In this document: positions 1-7,937 of the stretch, piece by piece | Layout: the number at the start of each line of letters is the position of its first letter | How positions within the stretch are numbered: the first letter of the stretch is position 1 | NCBI RefSeq assembly: GCF_041154485.1 | Contig: NZ_AP028669.1 | Location: forward strand, 124,001 to 188,000 | Reading direction: 5' to 3' | DNA from: Variovorax sp. V93 | Lineage (GTDB): Bacteria; Pseudomonadota; Gammaproteobacteria; Burkholderiales; Burkholderiaceae_C | DNA length: 64,000 nt | Notes under the pieces: model-generated | Told to the model about the DNA's origin: nothing | Seen by the model: the letters and a program-made list of their open reading frames with translations, nothing else | Databases searched by the model: none | Program-made: the position numbers and the translations under genes

Positions 1-200
1 GGCCCAGCGAGCTCAGCATGCAGGACATTGCCGCGCTCGGCGTGCGGCGCGTCAGCGTGGGCGGCGCGCTCGCCCGCGCGGCCTGGGGCGGCTTCGACCG
101 CGCCGCGCGGGCGCTGGCCGAGAAGGGGCGTTTCGACGGCTTCGAAGGCGCGGCCTCGGGGGCCGATCTCAATGGCTTCTTCGGCCGGTTCTCCGAATAG
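1..200 (+). CDS. Isocitrate lyase/PEP mutase family protein, C-terminal fragment
   Basis: The reading frame is already open at the window edge (codons from base 3) and ends with TAG at 198-200, so only about 66 C-terminal residues are seen. The segment GVRRVSVGGALARAAWGGF followed by a short acidic helix and a final FGRFSE is typical of the end of the isocitrate lyase/phosphoenolpyruvate mutase superfamily (oxaloacetate decarboxylase or 2-methylisocitrate lyase-like TIM barrels). In that family the GVRRVSxGG segment forms the last beta-strand. The Mg-binding and catalytic residues lie upstream of the window, so the exact reaction cannot be assigned. The family match is by recalled motif, not by search. 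Confidence 0.75.
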   Translation, partial: PSELSMQDIAALGVRRVSVGGALARAAWGGFDRAARALAEKGRFDGFEGAASGADLNGFFGRFSE

Positions 201-216
201 CGCGCGTGCCGGCGCC

Positions 217-798
217 ATGGACGTGCTGCTCGCGGAAATCCGCAGCTGCACCGCCTGCGCCGCACAGCTGCCGCTGGGCCCGAGGCCCGTGGTGCAGGCC
301 AGCGCCAGCGCGCGCCTCTTGATCGTCGGCCAGGCGCCGAGCCTGACGGTGCATGCCACCGGCCTGCCATGGGATGACAAGAGCGGCGAGCAATTGCGCC
401 GCTGGCTCGGCATCGACCGCGAGCTGTTCTACGACGCCGCGCGCATCGCGATCATGCCGATGGGTTACTGCTACCCGGGCCGCGGCAGCAGCGGCGACCT
501 GCCGCCGCGCCGCGAGTGCGCCGAACTCTGGCATGCGCGCCTGCTCGCGCAGATGAGCCGGGTCGAGCTCACGCTCTTGATCGGCCAGTACGCGCAGCGC
601 CACTTCCTGGGCGCGGCGCGCAAGGCCGGCGTCACCGAAACCGTCGCGGCCTTTGCGGACTATGCGCCGCGCTTCATTCCGCTGCCGCATCCGTCGCCGC
701 GCAACACCGGCTGGTTCAAGCACCACCCGTGGTTCGAGAGCGAGGTGCTGCCGGTGCTGCGCGAACGCGTGCGGCGGGCGCTCGCAAAGCCCTCCTAG
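217..798 (+). CDS. Uracil-DNA glycosylase family protein
   Basis: This is a 193-residue protein of the uracil-DNA glycosylase superfamily (COG1573-like), probably a base-excision DNA repair enzyme or a relative. It has an N-terminal CTACAAQLPLG stretch, then LLIVGQAPS, corresponding to the water-activating motif of the family (GEAPG/GQAPG). A C-terminal LPHPSPRN matches the HPSPxN motif that grips the DNA. Only two cysteines sit near the start, so a full [4Fe-4S] cluster as in families 4 and 5 is not evident. ATG 217 gives a normal start just after the upstream stop; ATG 172 would overlap the upstream gene and add 15 Ala/Ser-rich residues. Its TAG overlaps the stop of the converging amidohydrolase gene in the palindrome CTAG. 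Confidence 0.82.
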   Translation: MDVLLAEIRSCTACAAQLPLGPRPVVQASASARLLIVGQAPSLTVHATGLPWDDKSGEQLRRWLGIDRELFYDAARIAIMPMGYCYPGRGSSGDLPPRRECAELWHARLLAQMSRVELTLLIGQYAQRHFLGAARKAGVTETVAAFADYAPRFIPLPHPSPRNTGWFKHHPWFESEVLPVLRERVRRALAKPS

Positions 799-2468
799 GG
801 TGCCGCGGCCACCGAGGTGCCTGCCCCATCGAAGGGCCGCGCGGCATACACCACGCGTCCGCCCACCACCGTCATCAGCGACACCGTCTTGCCGATGCGC
901 TCCAGCGGCACCGAGAAGAAGTCCTGGTCGAGGATCGCGAAGTCCGCGAGCTTGCCCACTTCGAGCGTTCCGCGTTTGCCCTCGTCGAAGCTGAACCACG
1001 CGCTGCCCACCGTGTAGAGCCGCAGCGCCTGTTCGCGCGTGGGCGTCTCGTCGGCGCCGCGCATGGGCTTGCCGCTCACCGTCCTGCCGTCGAGCATCCA
1101 TTGCAGCGCGACGAAGGGGTTGTACGAAGCCACGCGGTGCGCATCGGTGCCGGCACCCACATTCACGCCGGTGCGCAGCGCGCTGCCGATGGGCGGCATG
1201 CGGCGCGCCGCGTCGCCGCGCGTGGCGAGTGCGCGGTCGCCCTGGAAGTACATCGCGTCCTGCAGGGTCCAGCCGATGCCGAGCGCCTTCATGCGCGCGA
1301 GCGTTTCGGGCGAGGCGTCGTCCAGGTGCGCGATCGACCAGCGCAGGTCCTTGATCGGCACTTCGGCGTTGAGCTTCTCGTAGAGCCCGAGCAGGTGCTC
1401 GACCGAGCCGTTCTCCTGCCAGTGGATGGTGACCGCGAGCCTGCGCATCGCCGCCCACTTGATGAGCTCGTAGAACTTCTCCTTCGCGGCCGCGTCGGGA
1501 AAATTGTTGTTGTACATCGCGAGCGTCACGCGTTCGCCGAGGCCGTTGAACTTGAGCATCTCGTCGCCGAAGCCCATCGGCAGCATCTGCGTGAGATCGC
1601 GGAACTCCTGCAGTTCGGCGCCGGGCTTCTGCGCGAACACGCTGTAGGCCACGCGCAGCGTCAGCGCCTTCTCGCGCCACAGCTCGAACAGCGCCGCATA
1701 CTGCGAAGGCGCGATGCTGAAGCCGCCCGGATCCACCAGGCCGGTGATGCCCAGGCGGTTCAGCTCGCGGAAGAAGGCGCGCGTGCCGGCCAGGTTGTCC
1801 TCGTAGGTCGGCTTGGGCAGCTTGTCGAACAGGGCCGAGATGCCGACGATGTCGCCCGTCATCCAGCCCGGTGCCCCGTCCGCCGCGGGCTTCATGCCGG
1901 CCGGCAGCGTGCCCGCCGGAACGCCGAGCGCTTCGAGCGCCTTGGGCGTCATCACCACCGCTTCATAGAACAGCTGCACGTACACCGGATGGTTGGGCGC
2001 GGCCTCCTGCAGTTCGGCCATGGTGGGGCGGCGGCGCTCGGCGAACTGCTGCTCGGTCCAGCCCCCGGCCACGATCAGCCAGCCGCCGGGCCGCGCACGC
2101 GCGGCCGCGGCGCGGATGCGGTCCATGGCTTCGCCGATGCTGCCGGCGCCGATCCAGTTGACCTCGGTCGAGTAGCTCAGCGCCGCGCGCACCGCATGCA
2201 TGTGCGAGTCGATGAGGCCCGGGATCACGGTGCGTCCGCCCGCATCCACCGTGCGCGTGATCGGGCCCGAGAGCGCGCGCATCTGCGCGGCATTGCCGAG
2301 GGCCACGATGCGGCCGTCGCGCACGGCCAGCGCCTGTGCGGTGGTGGAGGCCGCGTCGAGCGTGGCGATCTTCGCATTGGTGACGACCAGGTCGGCCGGC
2401 TGGGCCTGTGCGGCGAGCGGCAGCAGCAATGCGGCGGTTGTGGCCGCCGTGAGCAGTGTGCGCAGCAT
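795..2468 (-). CDS. Exported amidohydrolase, YtcJ-like (amidohydrolase 3 family)
   Basis: A 557-residue metal-dependent hydrolase. Residues 1-23 form a signal peptide ending LAAQAQ, so it is predicted to be exported. After a short beta-sandwich (TNAKIATLDAAS) comes PGLIDSHMHA, the first metal-binding HxH. Later come VTIHWQENGSV, SIAHLDDAS and a late GTDAHRV, all expected positions of metal ligands and the catalytic Asp in the YtcJ/N-substituted formamide deformylase type. The substrate is unknown. ATG 2468 is preferred; TTG 2474 would overlap the receptor gene. It is the last gene of the minus-strand cluster, immediately after the Bug receptor (TGACCATG junction), so the two may act on related compounds. 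Confidence 0.85.
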   Translation of the reverse strand: MLRTLLTAATTAALLLPLAAQAQPADLVVTNAKIATLDAASTTAQALAVRDGRIVALGNAAQMRALSGPITRTVDAGGRTVIPGLIDSHMHAVRAALSYSTEVNWIGAGSIGEAMDRIRAAAARARPGGWLIVAGGWTEQQFAERRRPTMAELQEAAPNHPVYVQLFYEAVVMTPKALEALGVPAGTLPAGMKPAADGAPGWMTGDIVGISALFDKLPKPTYEDNLAGTRAFFRELNRLGITGLVDPGGFSIAPSQYAALFELWREKALTLRVAYSVFAQKPGAELQEFRDLTQMLPMGFGDEMLKFNGLGERVTLAMYNNNFPDAAAKEKFYELIKWAAMRRLAVTIHWQENGSVEHLLGLYEKLNAEVPIKDLRWSIAHLDDASPETLARMKALGIGWTLQDAMYFQGDRALATRGDAARRMPPIGSALRTGVNVGAGTDAHRVASYNPFVALQWMLDGRTVSGKPMRGADETPTREQALRLYTVGSAWFSFDEGKRGTLEVGKLADFAILDQDFFSVPLERIGKTVSLMTVVGGRVVYAARPFDGAGTSVAAAP

Positions 2469-2470
2469 GG

Positions 2471-3469
2471 TCAATCCACCTTGATGCTCGCGGCCTTGAC
2501 CACCTGCTGCGCCTTGGCCGTTTCATCGGCAATGAACTTGTTGAACTGCGCCGGCGGCATCGTGAAGGGCTCGGCGCCGAGCTTGTCGAGGCGTTCCTTG
2601 AGTTCGGGCGAGGCCATGATCTTCGCGACCTCGGCCTGCAGGCGGTCCACCACCGGCTGCGGCGTCTTCGCGGGTGCGAACAGCCCGACCCAGAACAGAT
2701 ACTCGGAACCCGGCACGCCGGCTTCCACCGTGGTGGGCGCATCGGGCAGCGCGGGCGAGCGCTTCGCGGTGCCCACGGCCAGCGCCTGCAGCTTGCCGCT
2801 CTTGATGAGCGGCAGGGCCGACACCATCGGCGCGAAGAACCAGTCGACGCGCCCGGCCATCACCTCGGTCATGGCCTCGGGCGTGCCGCGGAAGGGCACG
2901 TGCTGCGCATCGAGCCCGGCCGCCAGGCGGAACACCTCGGCGTTCATGTGCGTGGCCGAGCCGTTGCCCGCCGAGCCGTAGTTGAAGCCGCCCGGCCTGG
3001 CCTTGGCCTTCGCGACCAGGTCCTGCACGTTCGCGAAGTGCGAAGGCCCGGTCACCAGCACGTTGGGCAGGCTCGCCATCGGCGTGATGCCGGTGAAGTC
3101 CTTGAGGGTGTCGTAGGACAGGCCCTTGTAGATCCACGGGTTCACGAGATGCCCGGCCGAATGCACCAGCAGCGTGTAGCCATCGGCCGGCGCCTTGGCC
3201 GCGATGGCTGCGCCCAGCGTGCCGCCGGCGCCGGGCTTGTTGTCCACCACCACGCTGGTGCCCAGTGCGGGCCCGAGCTTCTCGGCCACGAGCCGCGCGA
3301 CGATGTCGGTACCGCTGCCTGCGGTGAACGGCACCACGAGCTTGATCGGCTGCGCGCCGGGCCATGCGCCTTGCGCGTGTGCGCCGGTGCCGCCGAGCGT
3401 GCAGGCCGCGAATGCCGCGGCCATCGTGAGCGCCTGCCGGCGGCTCCAGGTGTGGAATGTCTTCTTCAT
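2471..3469 (-). CDS. Bug/TctC family tripartite tricarboxylate transporter receptor
   Basis: A 332-residue periplasmic solute-binding protein of the Bug (TctC) family. A signal peptide with an RRQ motif (residues 9-11) ends GTGAHAQG. The mature part shows the family hallmarks: PIKLVVPFTAGSGTDIVAR near the start, VVVDNKPGAGGTLG about 50 residues later, and YTLLVHSAGH. These form the two loops that bind carboxylates through bridging waters. A GGAG ribosome site lies just before ATG 3469. No TctA/TctB membrane subunits are nearby, as is common for orphan Bug receptors in Burkholderiales. Its place in the cluster suggests capture of an aromatic or carboxylic substrate; the ligand cannot be read from sequence. 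Confidence 0.9.
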   Translation of the reverse strand: MKKTFHTWSRRQALTMAAAFAACTLGGTGAHAQGAWPGAQPIKLVVPFTAGSGTDIVARLVAEKLGPALGTSVVVDNKPGAGGTLGAAIAAKAPADGYTLLVHSAGHLVNPWIYKGLSYDTLKDFTGITPMASLPNVLVTGPSHFANVQDLVAKAKARPGGFNYGSAGNGSATHMNAEVFRLAAGLDAQHVPFRGTPEAMTEVMAGRVDWFFAPMVSALPLIKSGKLQALAVGTAKRSPALPDAPTTVEAGVPGSEYLFWVGLFAPAKTPQPVVDRLQAEVAKIMASPELKERLDKLGAEPFTMPPAQFNKFIADETAKAQQVVKAASIKVD

Positions 3470-3522
3470 GCGTCTTGTCTCCGTTGATTTAATTGGGTGA
3501 GCGATGAATGACTGAAGAGGGC

Positions 3523-3882
3523 CTAGGCGGCCGGCGGTGCGTTCGGCATCACCAGCGCCACCAGCACCGGCCGATTGCTGCGGTTCTCGAGCTGGCGCTT
3601 CTCGCCGGGCGCGAAGCGGCAGCTGTCGTAGGGGCCGAGCACTTCTTCCTGGTGCGTGCCATCGAGTTCGCCGACCACATGGAGCTGGCCTTCGAGCACG
3701 AGGTAGAGCTTTTCCATCGGCGAGCCGTCGAGCCCGGTGCGGCCGCCGGGCAGGATCTGGCTCATGCCCATCCACATCTGCGTCGAGGGCCCGGCCTCCT
3801 TGCCCTGCAGGCGCAGGCAGCGCATGTCGAAATGATTGGGCGCCTCGTAGTGCGGCGCTTCGCTGAAACGGGTCACGTGCAT
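3523..3882 (-). CDS. Small single-domain cupin protein
   Basis: A 119-residue protein made of one cupin beta-barrel. ILPGGRTGLDGSPMEKLYLVLEGQLHV resembles cupin motif 1, although the usual two-histidine signature is degenerate: the Glu of MEK remains and the histidines are largely absent. LGPYDSCRFAPGEKRQLEN corresponds to motif 2. Loss of metal ligands suggests a binding or isomerase-like role, or atypical metal use. It sits 28 nt after the MDR oxidoreductase and 53 nt before the Bug receptor on the same strand, so it is probably co-transcribed with the catabolic cluster. Function not known. Confidence 0.8.
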   Translation of the reverse strand: MHVTRFSEAPHYEAPNHFDMRCLRLQGKEAGPSTQMWMGMSQILPGGRTGLDGSPMEKLYLVLEGQLHVVGELDGTHQEEVLGPYDSCRFAPGEKRQLENRSNRPVLVALVMPNAPPAA

Positions 3883-3910
3883 GGCGGTGTTCCTGGGTTG
3901 CTGTTCATCG

Positions 3911-4912
3911 TCAGGGGCGCAGCACGACACGATCGGTGCTGCCCGAGAGCACGAGCCGGTAGGCGTCCATCGCTTCGTCGAGCATGAAGTGCCGCGCCAC
4001 GGGAAAGGGCTTGAGCGTGCCGCGCTCGAAGCCTTCGCGCATCGCGTCGAGCTGGGCGGTGGAGGCCACGCAGTCCATCGCGAGCGAGTCGATGCCCACG
4101 AAGGTGTGCATGCCGCGGTAGAACGCGAAGATGTCGAAGGGCACGGCGCGCTCGTGCGTGGCGATGAAGATCTGCGTCGCGCCCTTGGCCATGGCCTTGT
4201 TGGCGGCCTCGAAGTAGGCGCTGCCGACGGTGTTGTAGACGATGTTCGCGCCGCGCCCGCCGGTGAGCTCGCGCACCTGCGCGCCCACGTCGGCATGGTG
4301 GCGCGCGTCGATCACGTCGACCGGCCCGCATGCGAAACCCTCGAACGGTCCGGCGCGGCGCTGCACCGCGATCACGCGCGCACCGGCCTGCGAGGCCAGC
4401 TGCACCGCCGCCTGCCCGACCTTGCCGTTGGCGCCGAGCACCAGCACGGTCTGCCCGGCCTGCGGCATGCCGCTGCGCCTGAAGCCTTCGTAGGCGGTGA
4501 CAAAGGGCACGCCCACGGCGCCGGCCTCGTCCATCGAGATGCCCTGGGGCTTGGCACGCAGCGCGGCTTCGGGCAGCACGAGATAGCGCGCATGCGAGCC
4601 GTCGCGCGTGATGCCGATGTCGCCGCCCGAGCCATAGACCTCGCGGCCGATCCATTCGGCCGGACCGCTGACCACGGTGCCCGCGAAGTCGCGGCCCGGG
4701 GTGCGCGGCCACACGGCTTGCGGCATGAGGCCCAGCGCGGCCTTGACGTCGCTGGGGTTGACCGCGGCAGCGGCGACTTGCACCACGGCGTGGCCGGGGG
4801 GGGCTGTGGGTTCCGGCTGCGGCGCGGCCTGGATCTGCAGCGCGTCGAGGTTGGCGGCCTTTTCGTTCACGCGCAGTGCGCGGGAGGTGGTGTGCATTGC
4901 GGCGATGCTCAT
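3911..4912 (-). CDS. Medium-chain dehydrogenase/reductase, quinone oxidoreductase-like
   Basis: A 333-residue MDR-superfamily NAD(P)H oxidoreductase without the structural-zinc cysteine cluster, hence of the quinone oxidoreductase/enoyl reductase type. Residues about 45-75 hold the GroES-like fold with NPSDVKAALGLMP and PGRDFAG. VLVLGANGKVGQAAVQLA is the Rossmann nucleotide-binding motif (a GxxGxxG variant), followed by ANIVYNTVGS. ATG 4912 is favoured because it starts the conserved domain; longer frames run into the repeat element upstream. It lies between the cupin gene and the repeat element at 4939-5215, which separates it from the BKACE gene. A redox step on a ring-cleavage product is an inference. 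Confidence 0.85.
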   Translation of the reverse strand: MSIAAMHTTSRALRVNEKAANLDALQIQAAPQPEPTAPPGHAVVQVAAAAVNPSDVKAALGLMPQAVWPRTPGRDFAGTVVSGPAEWIGREVYGSGGDIGITRDGSHARYLVLPEAALRAKPQGISMDEAGAVGVPFVTAYEGFRRSGMPQAGQTVLVLGANGKVGQAAVQLASQAGARVIAVQRRAGPFEGFACGPVDVIDARHHADVGAQVRELTGGRGANIVYNTVGSAYFEAANKAMAKGATQIFIATHERAVPFDIFAFYRGMHTFVGIDSLAMDCVASTAQLDAMREGFERGTLKPFPVARHFMLDEAMDAYRLVLSGSTDRVVLRP

Positions 4913-4938
4913 GGGTGCGTGTGTTGTTTGGATGTGCT

Positions 4939-5215
4939 GTTGTTCAGGGCGCGGTTGTTCGGGGCGCGTGCACAGGCCACCGGGTACTCCCCTCCGCGAA
5001 TGTCCCCCGGCCTTCGGCCTCCTCCTTGATTTCGCTGCGGGGAGCACCCGATGCCCTGTGCACGATGGGCGCGGCTGTGGTGCTGGTTGATCAACGACCG
5101 CTCTGCATAACGCTTCCGCCGATGGGGTGCCTTGCGCAGCGAAATCAAGGGGGAGGCCGAAGGCCGGAGGACATTCGCGGAGCAAGGTACCCCGTCGGTG
5201 GGAGCGCGCCCTGAA
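4939..5215. repeat. Double-hairpin intergenic repeat element, copy A
   Basis: This fills most of the 339-bp gene-free gap between the MDR and BKACE genes and closely matches 25228-25491. The left end GTTGTTCAGGGCGCG (4939-4953) is followed at once by a near-copy, GTTGTTCGGGGCGCG (4954-4968). The right end CGCGCCCTGAA (5205-5215) is the complement of the left end but decays beyond 11 bp. Two internal hairpins are seen. In the first, 4969-4993 pairs with 5039-5063 at about 22 of 25 positions. The second spans about 5120-5196. The left and right halves are also inverted copies of each other around GCGAATGTCC / GGACATTCGC. No open frame of interest is present. Confidence 0.9.
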
Positions 5216-5251
5216 TGCCCCACAACGCTCTGAGTAGAACGAGGCCGCAAG

Positions 5252-6142
5252 TTAGCTCCCGGCACCAGGCAAACCCAGCATGGCGCGTGCCTCGCGCGGG
5301 TTGGCAACCTCGCCGCCCAGGCTCAGCAGGATGTCGCGCGCCTTCGCCACCAGCTGCGCATTGCTCTCGGCCAGCACGCCCTTCTCGAGGTAGATGTTGT
5401 CTTCCATGCCCACGCGCACATGGCCACCCAGCAGCCAGGCCTGCGCGACGATCGGGAACTCCATGCGGCCGATGCCGAAGGCGCTCCAGAACGCGCCGCG
5501 CGGCAGCATGTTGCGGGCATACAGCAGCGTCTCGGGCGTGGGCGCGAAGCCGTACTTCACGCCGAGGACGAAGGTCCACATCGCGGGGCCGTCGAGCGTG
5601 CCGTCGGCAATCAGGTCGAGCGCGAGATTGATGTCGCCGGAATCGAAGATCTCCAGCTCGGGCTTCACGCCCGCCTCGCGAATCACCCTGGCCATGCGGC
5701 GCACGTTCCTCGGTGTGTTCATCACCACATCGGGGCCCGAGTTCATGGTGTTGAGATCGAGCGAGCACACGTCGGGCTTGATGAGCGCGATGTGCTCCAC
5801 GCGCTTCTCGGGCGGCAGCAGCGTGGTGCCGGGCGCGGCGATCTTCGGATCGTCCTCGCTCGGAATGAAGCGCCCGCCCGGGCCGGTCGTGAGGTTGACG
5901 ACCAGCTCGCGGTTGCCGCGCCGGATGCGCTCGACCACCTCGCGGTAGAGCTCGATCTCCATCGACGGCTTGCCGGTCTCGGGGTGGCGCACGTGGATGT
6001 GCACCTGCGCCGCGCCGGCCTCCGCGGCGGCCAGGCATTCGTCGGCGATCTGCACCGGCGTGATCGGCAGGTGCGGCGTCTGCTCGGGCTTCACGAGGTT
6101 GCCCGTGACGGCGCAGGTGATGAGCGTCTTGGCGGTGCTCAC
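5252..6142 (-). CDS. BKACE family (DUF849) beta-keto acid cleavage enzyme
   Basis: A 296-residue TIM-barrel enzyme of the BKACE/3-keto-5-aminohexanoate cleavage family. Members condense a beta-keto acid with acetyl-CoA to give acetoacetate and a new acyl-CoA. Family marks: TCAVTGN at the start, AAQVHIHVRHP carrying the zinc-binding HxH, VVNLTTGPGGRF, LDLNTMNSG, and a late VGMEDN with the zinc-ligand Glu. The start codon is GTG at 6142, in a GTGA overlap with the stop of the SDR gene, so translational coupling is likely. Substrate range in this family varies widely, so the true substrate is open; the neighbours suggest a beta-keto acid from aromatic ring cleavage. Confidence 0.9.
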   Translation of the reverse strand: MSTAKTLITCAVTGNLVKPEQTPHLPITPVQIADECLAAAEAGAAQVHIHVRHPETGKPSMEIELYREVVERIRRGNRELVVNLTTGPGGRFIPSEDDPKIAAPGTTLLPPEKRVEHIALIKPDVCSLDLNTMNSGPDVVMNTPRNVRRMARVIREAGVKPELEIFDSGDINLALDLIADGTLDGPAMWTFVLGVKYGFAPTPETLLYARNMLPRGAFWSAFGIGRMEFPIVAQAWLLGGHVRVGMEDNIYLEKGVLAESNAQLVAKARDILLSLGGEVANPREARAMLGLPGAGS

Positions 6143-6903
6143 AGGTGGCGCCCTCCATCGACCACGATGCGCGTGCCGGTGACGAAGCGCATCGTCGTCG
6201 CGAGCGCTTCCACTGTGGCCGCCACGTCGTCGGGCTTGCCGATGCGCCCGAGCGGCGTGGTGCTCGCCATCTTGCTCGCGAATTCCGCGCCGCGGCCCGG
6301 CACGAAGCCCGACTCGACCGCGCCCGGCGAGATGGACACCACGCGCACCGCCGGCGCCAGCGCCTTGGCCAGCGCATCGCCCACTACGTCGAGCCCGGCC
6401 TTGGCCGCCACGTACGCAAGGTTGCTGCCCACGCCCGTGAAGCCCGCGATCGACGAGATGTTGGCAATGAGCCCGTCGCCGCTGTCCTTCAGCATCGGTG
6501 CGAAGGCGCGGATGGTCGCGAACACGCCGCGGAAGTTGGCGCGCAGCAGCTCGTCGATGAGTTCGTCGGTCAAGGCGTCGAGGTCGCCCGCCGGAACGGG
6601 CTGCGTGTGGCCCGCGCTGTTGACCAGGATGTCGCAGCGCCCGTGCGCGGCCTTCACTTCGGCGGCCGCGGCCTGCAGGCTCGGCGTGTCGACGATGTCG
6701 GCGCGGATCGCCATGTGGCGCTGTCCGTGGGCGGAGGGCAGGGCAGCCGCGCGTGCGGCCGCATCGTCGCCCTTGCGGTGCAGCAGCACGCAGGTGGCGC
6801 CCAGCGTTGCAAGGCGCACCGCCGTCGCATAACCGATGGCGCCAAGGCCGCCGGTGATGACGGCAACCTTGCCGTCGAGTCGGGAAACAGGATCGAAGCT
6901 CAT
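6139..6903 (-). CDS. SDR family NAD(P)-dependent oxidoreductase
   Basis: A 254-residue classical short-chain dehydrogenase/reductase. TGGLGAIG (residues 17-24) is the glycine-rich cofactor loop, NSAG follows strand beta-4, and ISSIAGFTGVGSNLAYVAAK carries the catalytic Ser and YxxxK. SPGAVESGF after beta-6 and a final TGTRIVVDGGRHL complete the fold. Residues after the second strand (HRKGDD) hint at NADP preference, but weakly. Its stop overlaps the GTG start of the BKACE gene by 4 nt and it begins 17 nt after the dioxygenase gene, so all three are probably one transcript. It likely reduces or oxidises a carbonyl in the same pathway; substrate unknown. Confidence 0.9.
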   Translation of the reverse strand: MSFDPVSRLDGKVAVITGGLGAIGYATAVRLATLGATCVLLHRKGDDAAARAAALPSAHGQRHMAIRADIVDTPSLQAAAAEVKAAHGRCDILVNSAGHTQPVPAGDLDALTDELIDELLRANFRGVFATIRAFAPMLKDSGDGLIANISSIAGFTGVGSNLAYVAAKAGLDVVGDALAKALAPAVRVVSISPGAVESGFVPGRGAEFASKMASTTPLGRIGKPDDVAATVEALATTMRFVTGTRIVVDGGRHL

Positions 6904-6920
6904 GGGATGGAAGCCTGGGT

Positions 6921-7787
6921 TCAGGGGATGGGAGGACGCGGGAACTTCATCTCGCCCGGTTCGAGCTGGAAGTCGTACTGCAGCGTGGCGCTCTGGCCAT
7001 CGGGCGCCAGTGCGAAGCAGCCGATCAGCCGCCGCGTCACGCCGAAGGTCGGGTCGCTCTCCAGGTTCTGGTCGTCATCGGCGAACACCTGCGTGACCAG
7101 CACCTTGTGGCCTGGCTTGCTCACCATGAAGTGCAGGTGCGCGGGCCGGTTGGGGTGGCGCTGCTGTGCGCGTAGCAGCACGCCGCAAGGCCCGTCGGTG
7201 GGCACCGGATAGCCGGCCGGCCGCACGCTGCGGAAGTGGAAGCGCCCTTGCGCGTCGGTCGTGAAGCGGCCGCGCAGGTTCATGTCTTCCTGCGCCGGGT
7301 CCTGGTTTTCGTAGAGGCCGATCGGCGAGGCCTGCCACACGTCGACCGTGGCGCCCGCGATCGGTTCGCCCTGCGCGTCGCGCACCGTGCCCGCCACCAC
7401 GAGCGGAAGACCCGGCGTGCCCGAGCGCGCAATGCTGTCGCCGAGCGCGCAGGCCGGCGAGTTCGCGCGCCAGAACGGGCCGAGCAGCGCGGCCGGCGAT
7501 TCGCCGTGCGGGTCCTGGTTGTTCTGCAGCGCCACCACGGTGGAGATACCGAGGATGTCGGCCGCCAGCACCACCTCGTTCTTCTTCTCGCCCGTGGCCT
7601 GGCCGATGGCGACGATGAATTCGAGCGCCTGCTCGAACTCTTCCTCGGTCAGCTTCACCTCCTGGACGAAGTCATGCAGGTGGCGCGTGAGCGCATTCAT
7701 CACGGTGCGAAGGCGCGGATCGGGCGTGCGCTCCATGGCCTGGAGCGCGAAGCCCAGTACCGAGTCGGGGGAGGTGGCGATGTTCAT
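6921..7787 (-). CDS. Intradiol ring-cleavage dioxygenase (catechol/hydroxyquinol 1,2-dioxygenase family)
   Basis: A 288-residue Fe(III) dioxygenase that opens an aromatic diol ring between the hydroxyls. An N-terminal helical dimerisation domain (about residues 1-100) precedes the beta-sandwich. The four expected iron ligands are visible: Tyr159 in GLYEN, Tyr193 in GYPVPTDGP, and His217 and His219 in RPAHLHF. Length and the helical N-terminus fit catechol or hydroxyquinol 1,2-dioxygenases rather than protocatechuate 3,4-dioxygenase. No muconate cycloisomerase or maleylacetate reductase gene is nearby, so the following steps may be done by the SDR and BKACE genes. It is first in the minus-strand cluster, next to a LacI-type operator. 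Confidence 0.9.
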   Translation of the reverse strand: MNIATSPDSVLGFALQAMERTPDPRLRTVMNALTRHLHDFVQEVKLTEEEFEQALEFIVAIGQATGEKKNEVVLAADILGISTVVALQNNQDPHGESPAALLGPFWRANSPACALGDSIARSGTPGLPLVVAGTVRDAQGEPIAGATVDVWQASPIGLYENQDPAQEDMNLRGRFTTDAQGRFHFRSVRPAGYPVPTDGPCGVLLRAQQRHPNRPAHLHFMVSKPGHKVLVTQVFADDDQNLESDPTFGVTRRLIGCFALAPDGQSATLQYDFQLEPGEMKFPRPPIP

Positions 7788-7809
7788 GGGATGTCTCGTC
7801 GGGATGTTT

Positions 7810-7825
7810 GTGCAATCGTTTGCAC
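7810..7825. promoter_or_regulatory. LacI-family operator in the dioxygenase promoter
   Basis: GTGCAATCGTTTGCAC is a near-perfect palindrome with a central CG, the standard layout of LacI/GalR-family operators. It lies 22 nt before the dioxygenase start codon, where a bound repressor would block transcription or initiation. A 14-of-16 match lies just before the divergent LacI gene at 7912-7927. Confidence 0.75.
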
Positions 7826-7911
7826 GATCTTAGTCCAAACCGGCAGAAAGTAAAATGACCCTGTCGGCCAATATGGGAATGCGCGCAGGCGTTCCGAACG
7901 CGCAGCCCCGG

Positions 7912-7927
7912 CGACAATCGTTTGCAC
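7912..7927. promoter_or_regulatory. LacI-family operator at the regulator gene, likely autoregulatory
   Basis: CGACAATCGTTTGCAC shares ACAATCGTTTGCAC-type sequence with the operator at 7810-7825; only the left half has drifted. It ends 10 nt before the ATG of the LacI gene. The centre-to-centre distance of about 102 bp between the two sites would permit looping by a tetramer, which is an inference. Confidence 0.65.
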
Positions 7928-7937
7928 CAATCAGCCC

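Noticed and set aside
516..2981. A very long open frame on the plus strand opposite the amidohydrolase and Bug receptor genes
   Set aside because: It is antisense to two well-supported genes, the product is Arg/His/Gly-rich without any fold, and such frames are expected in high-GC DNA.
4939..5215. Repeat element considered as a simple Rho-independent terminator
   Set aside because: It lacks U-tracts after the stems, is far longer than a terminator, has inverted ends and recurs at 25228-25491.
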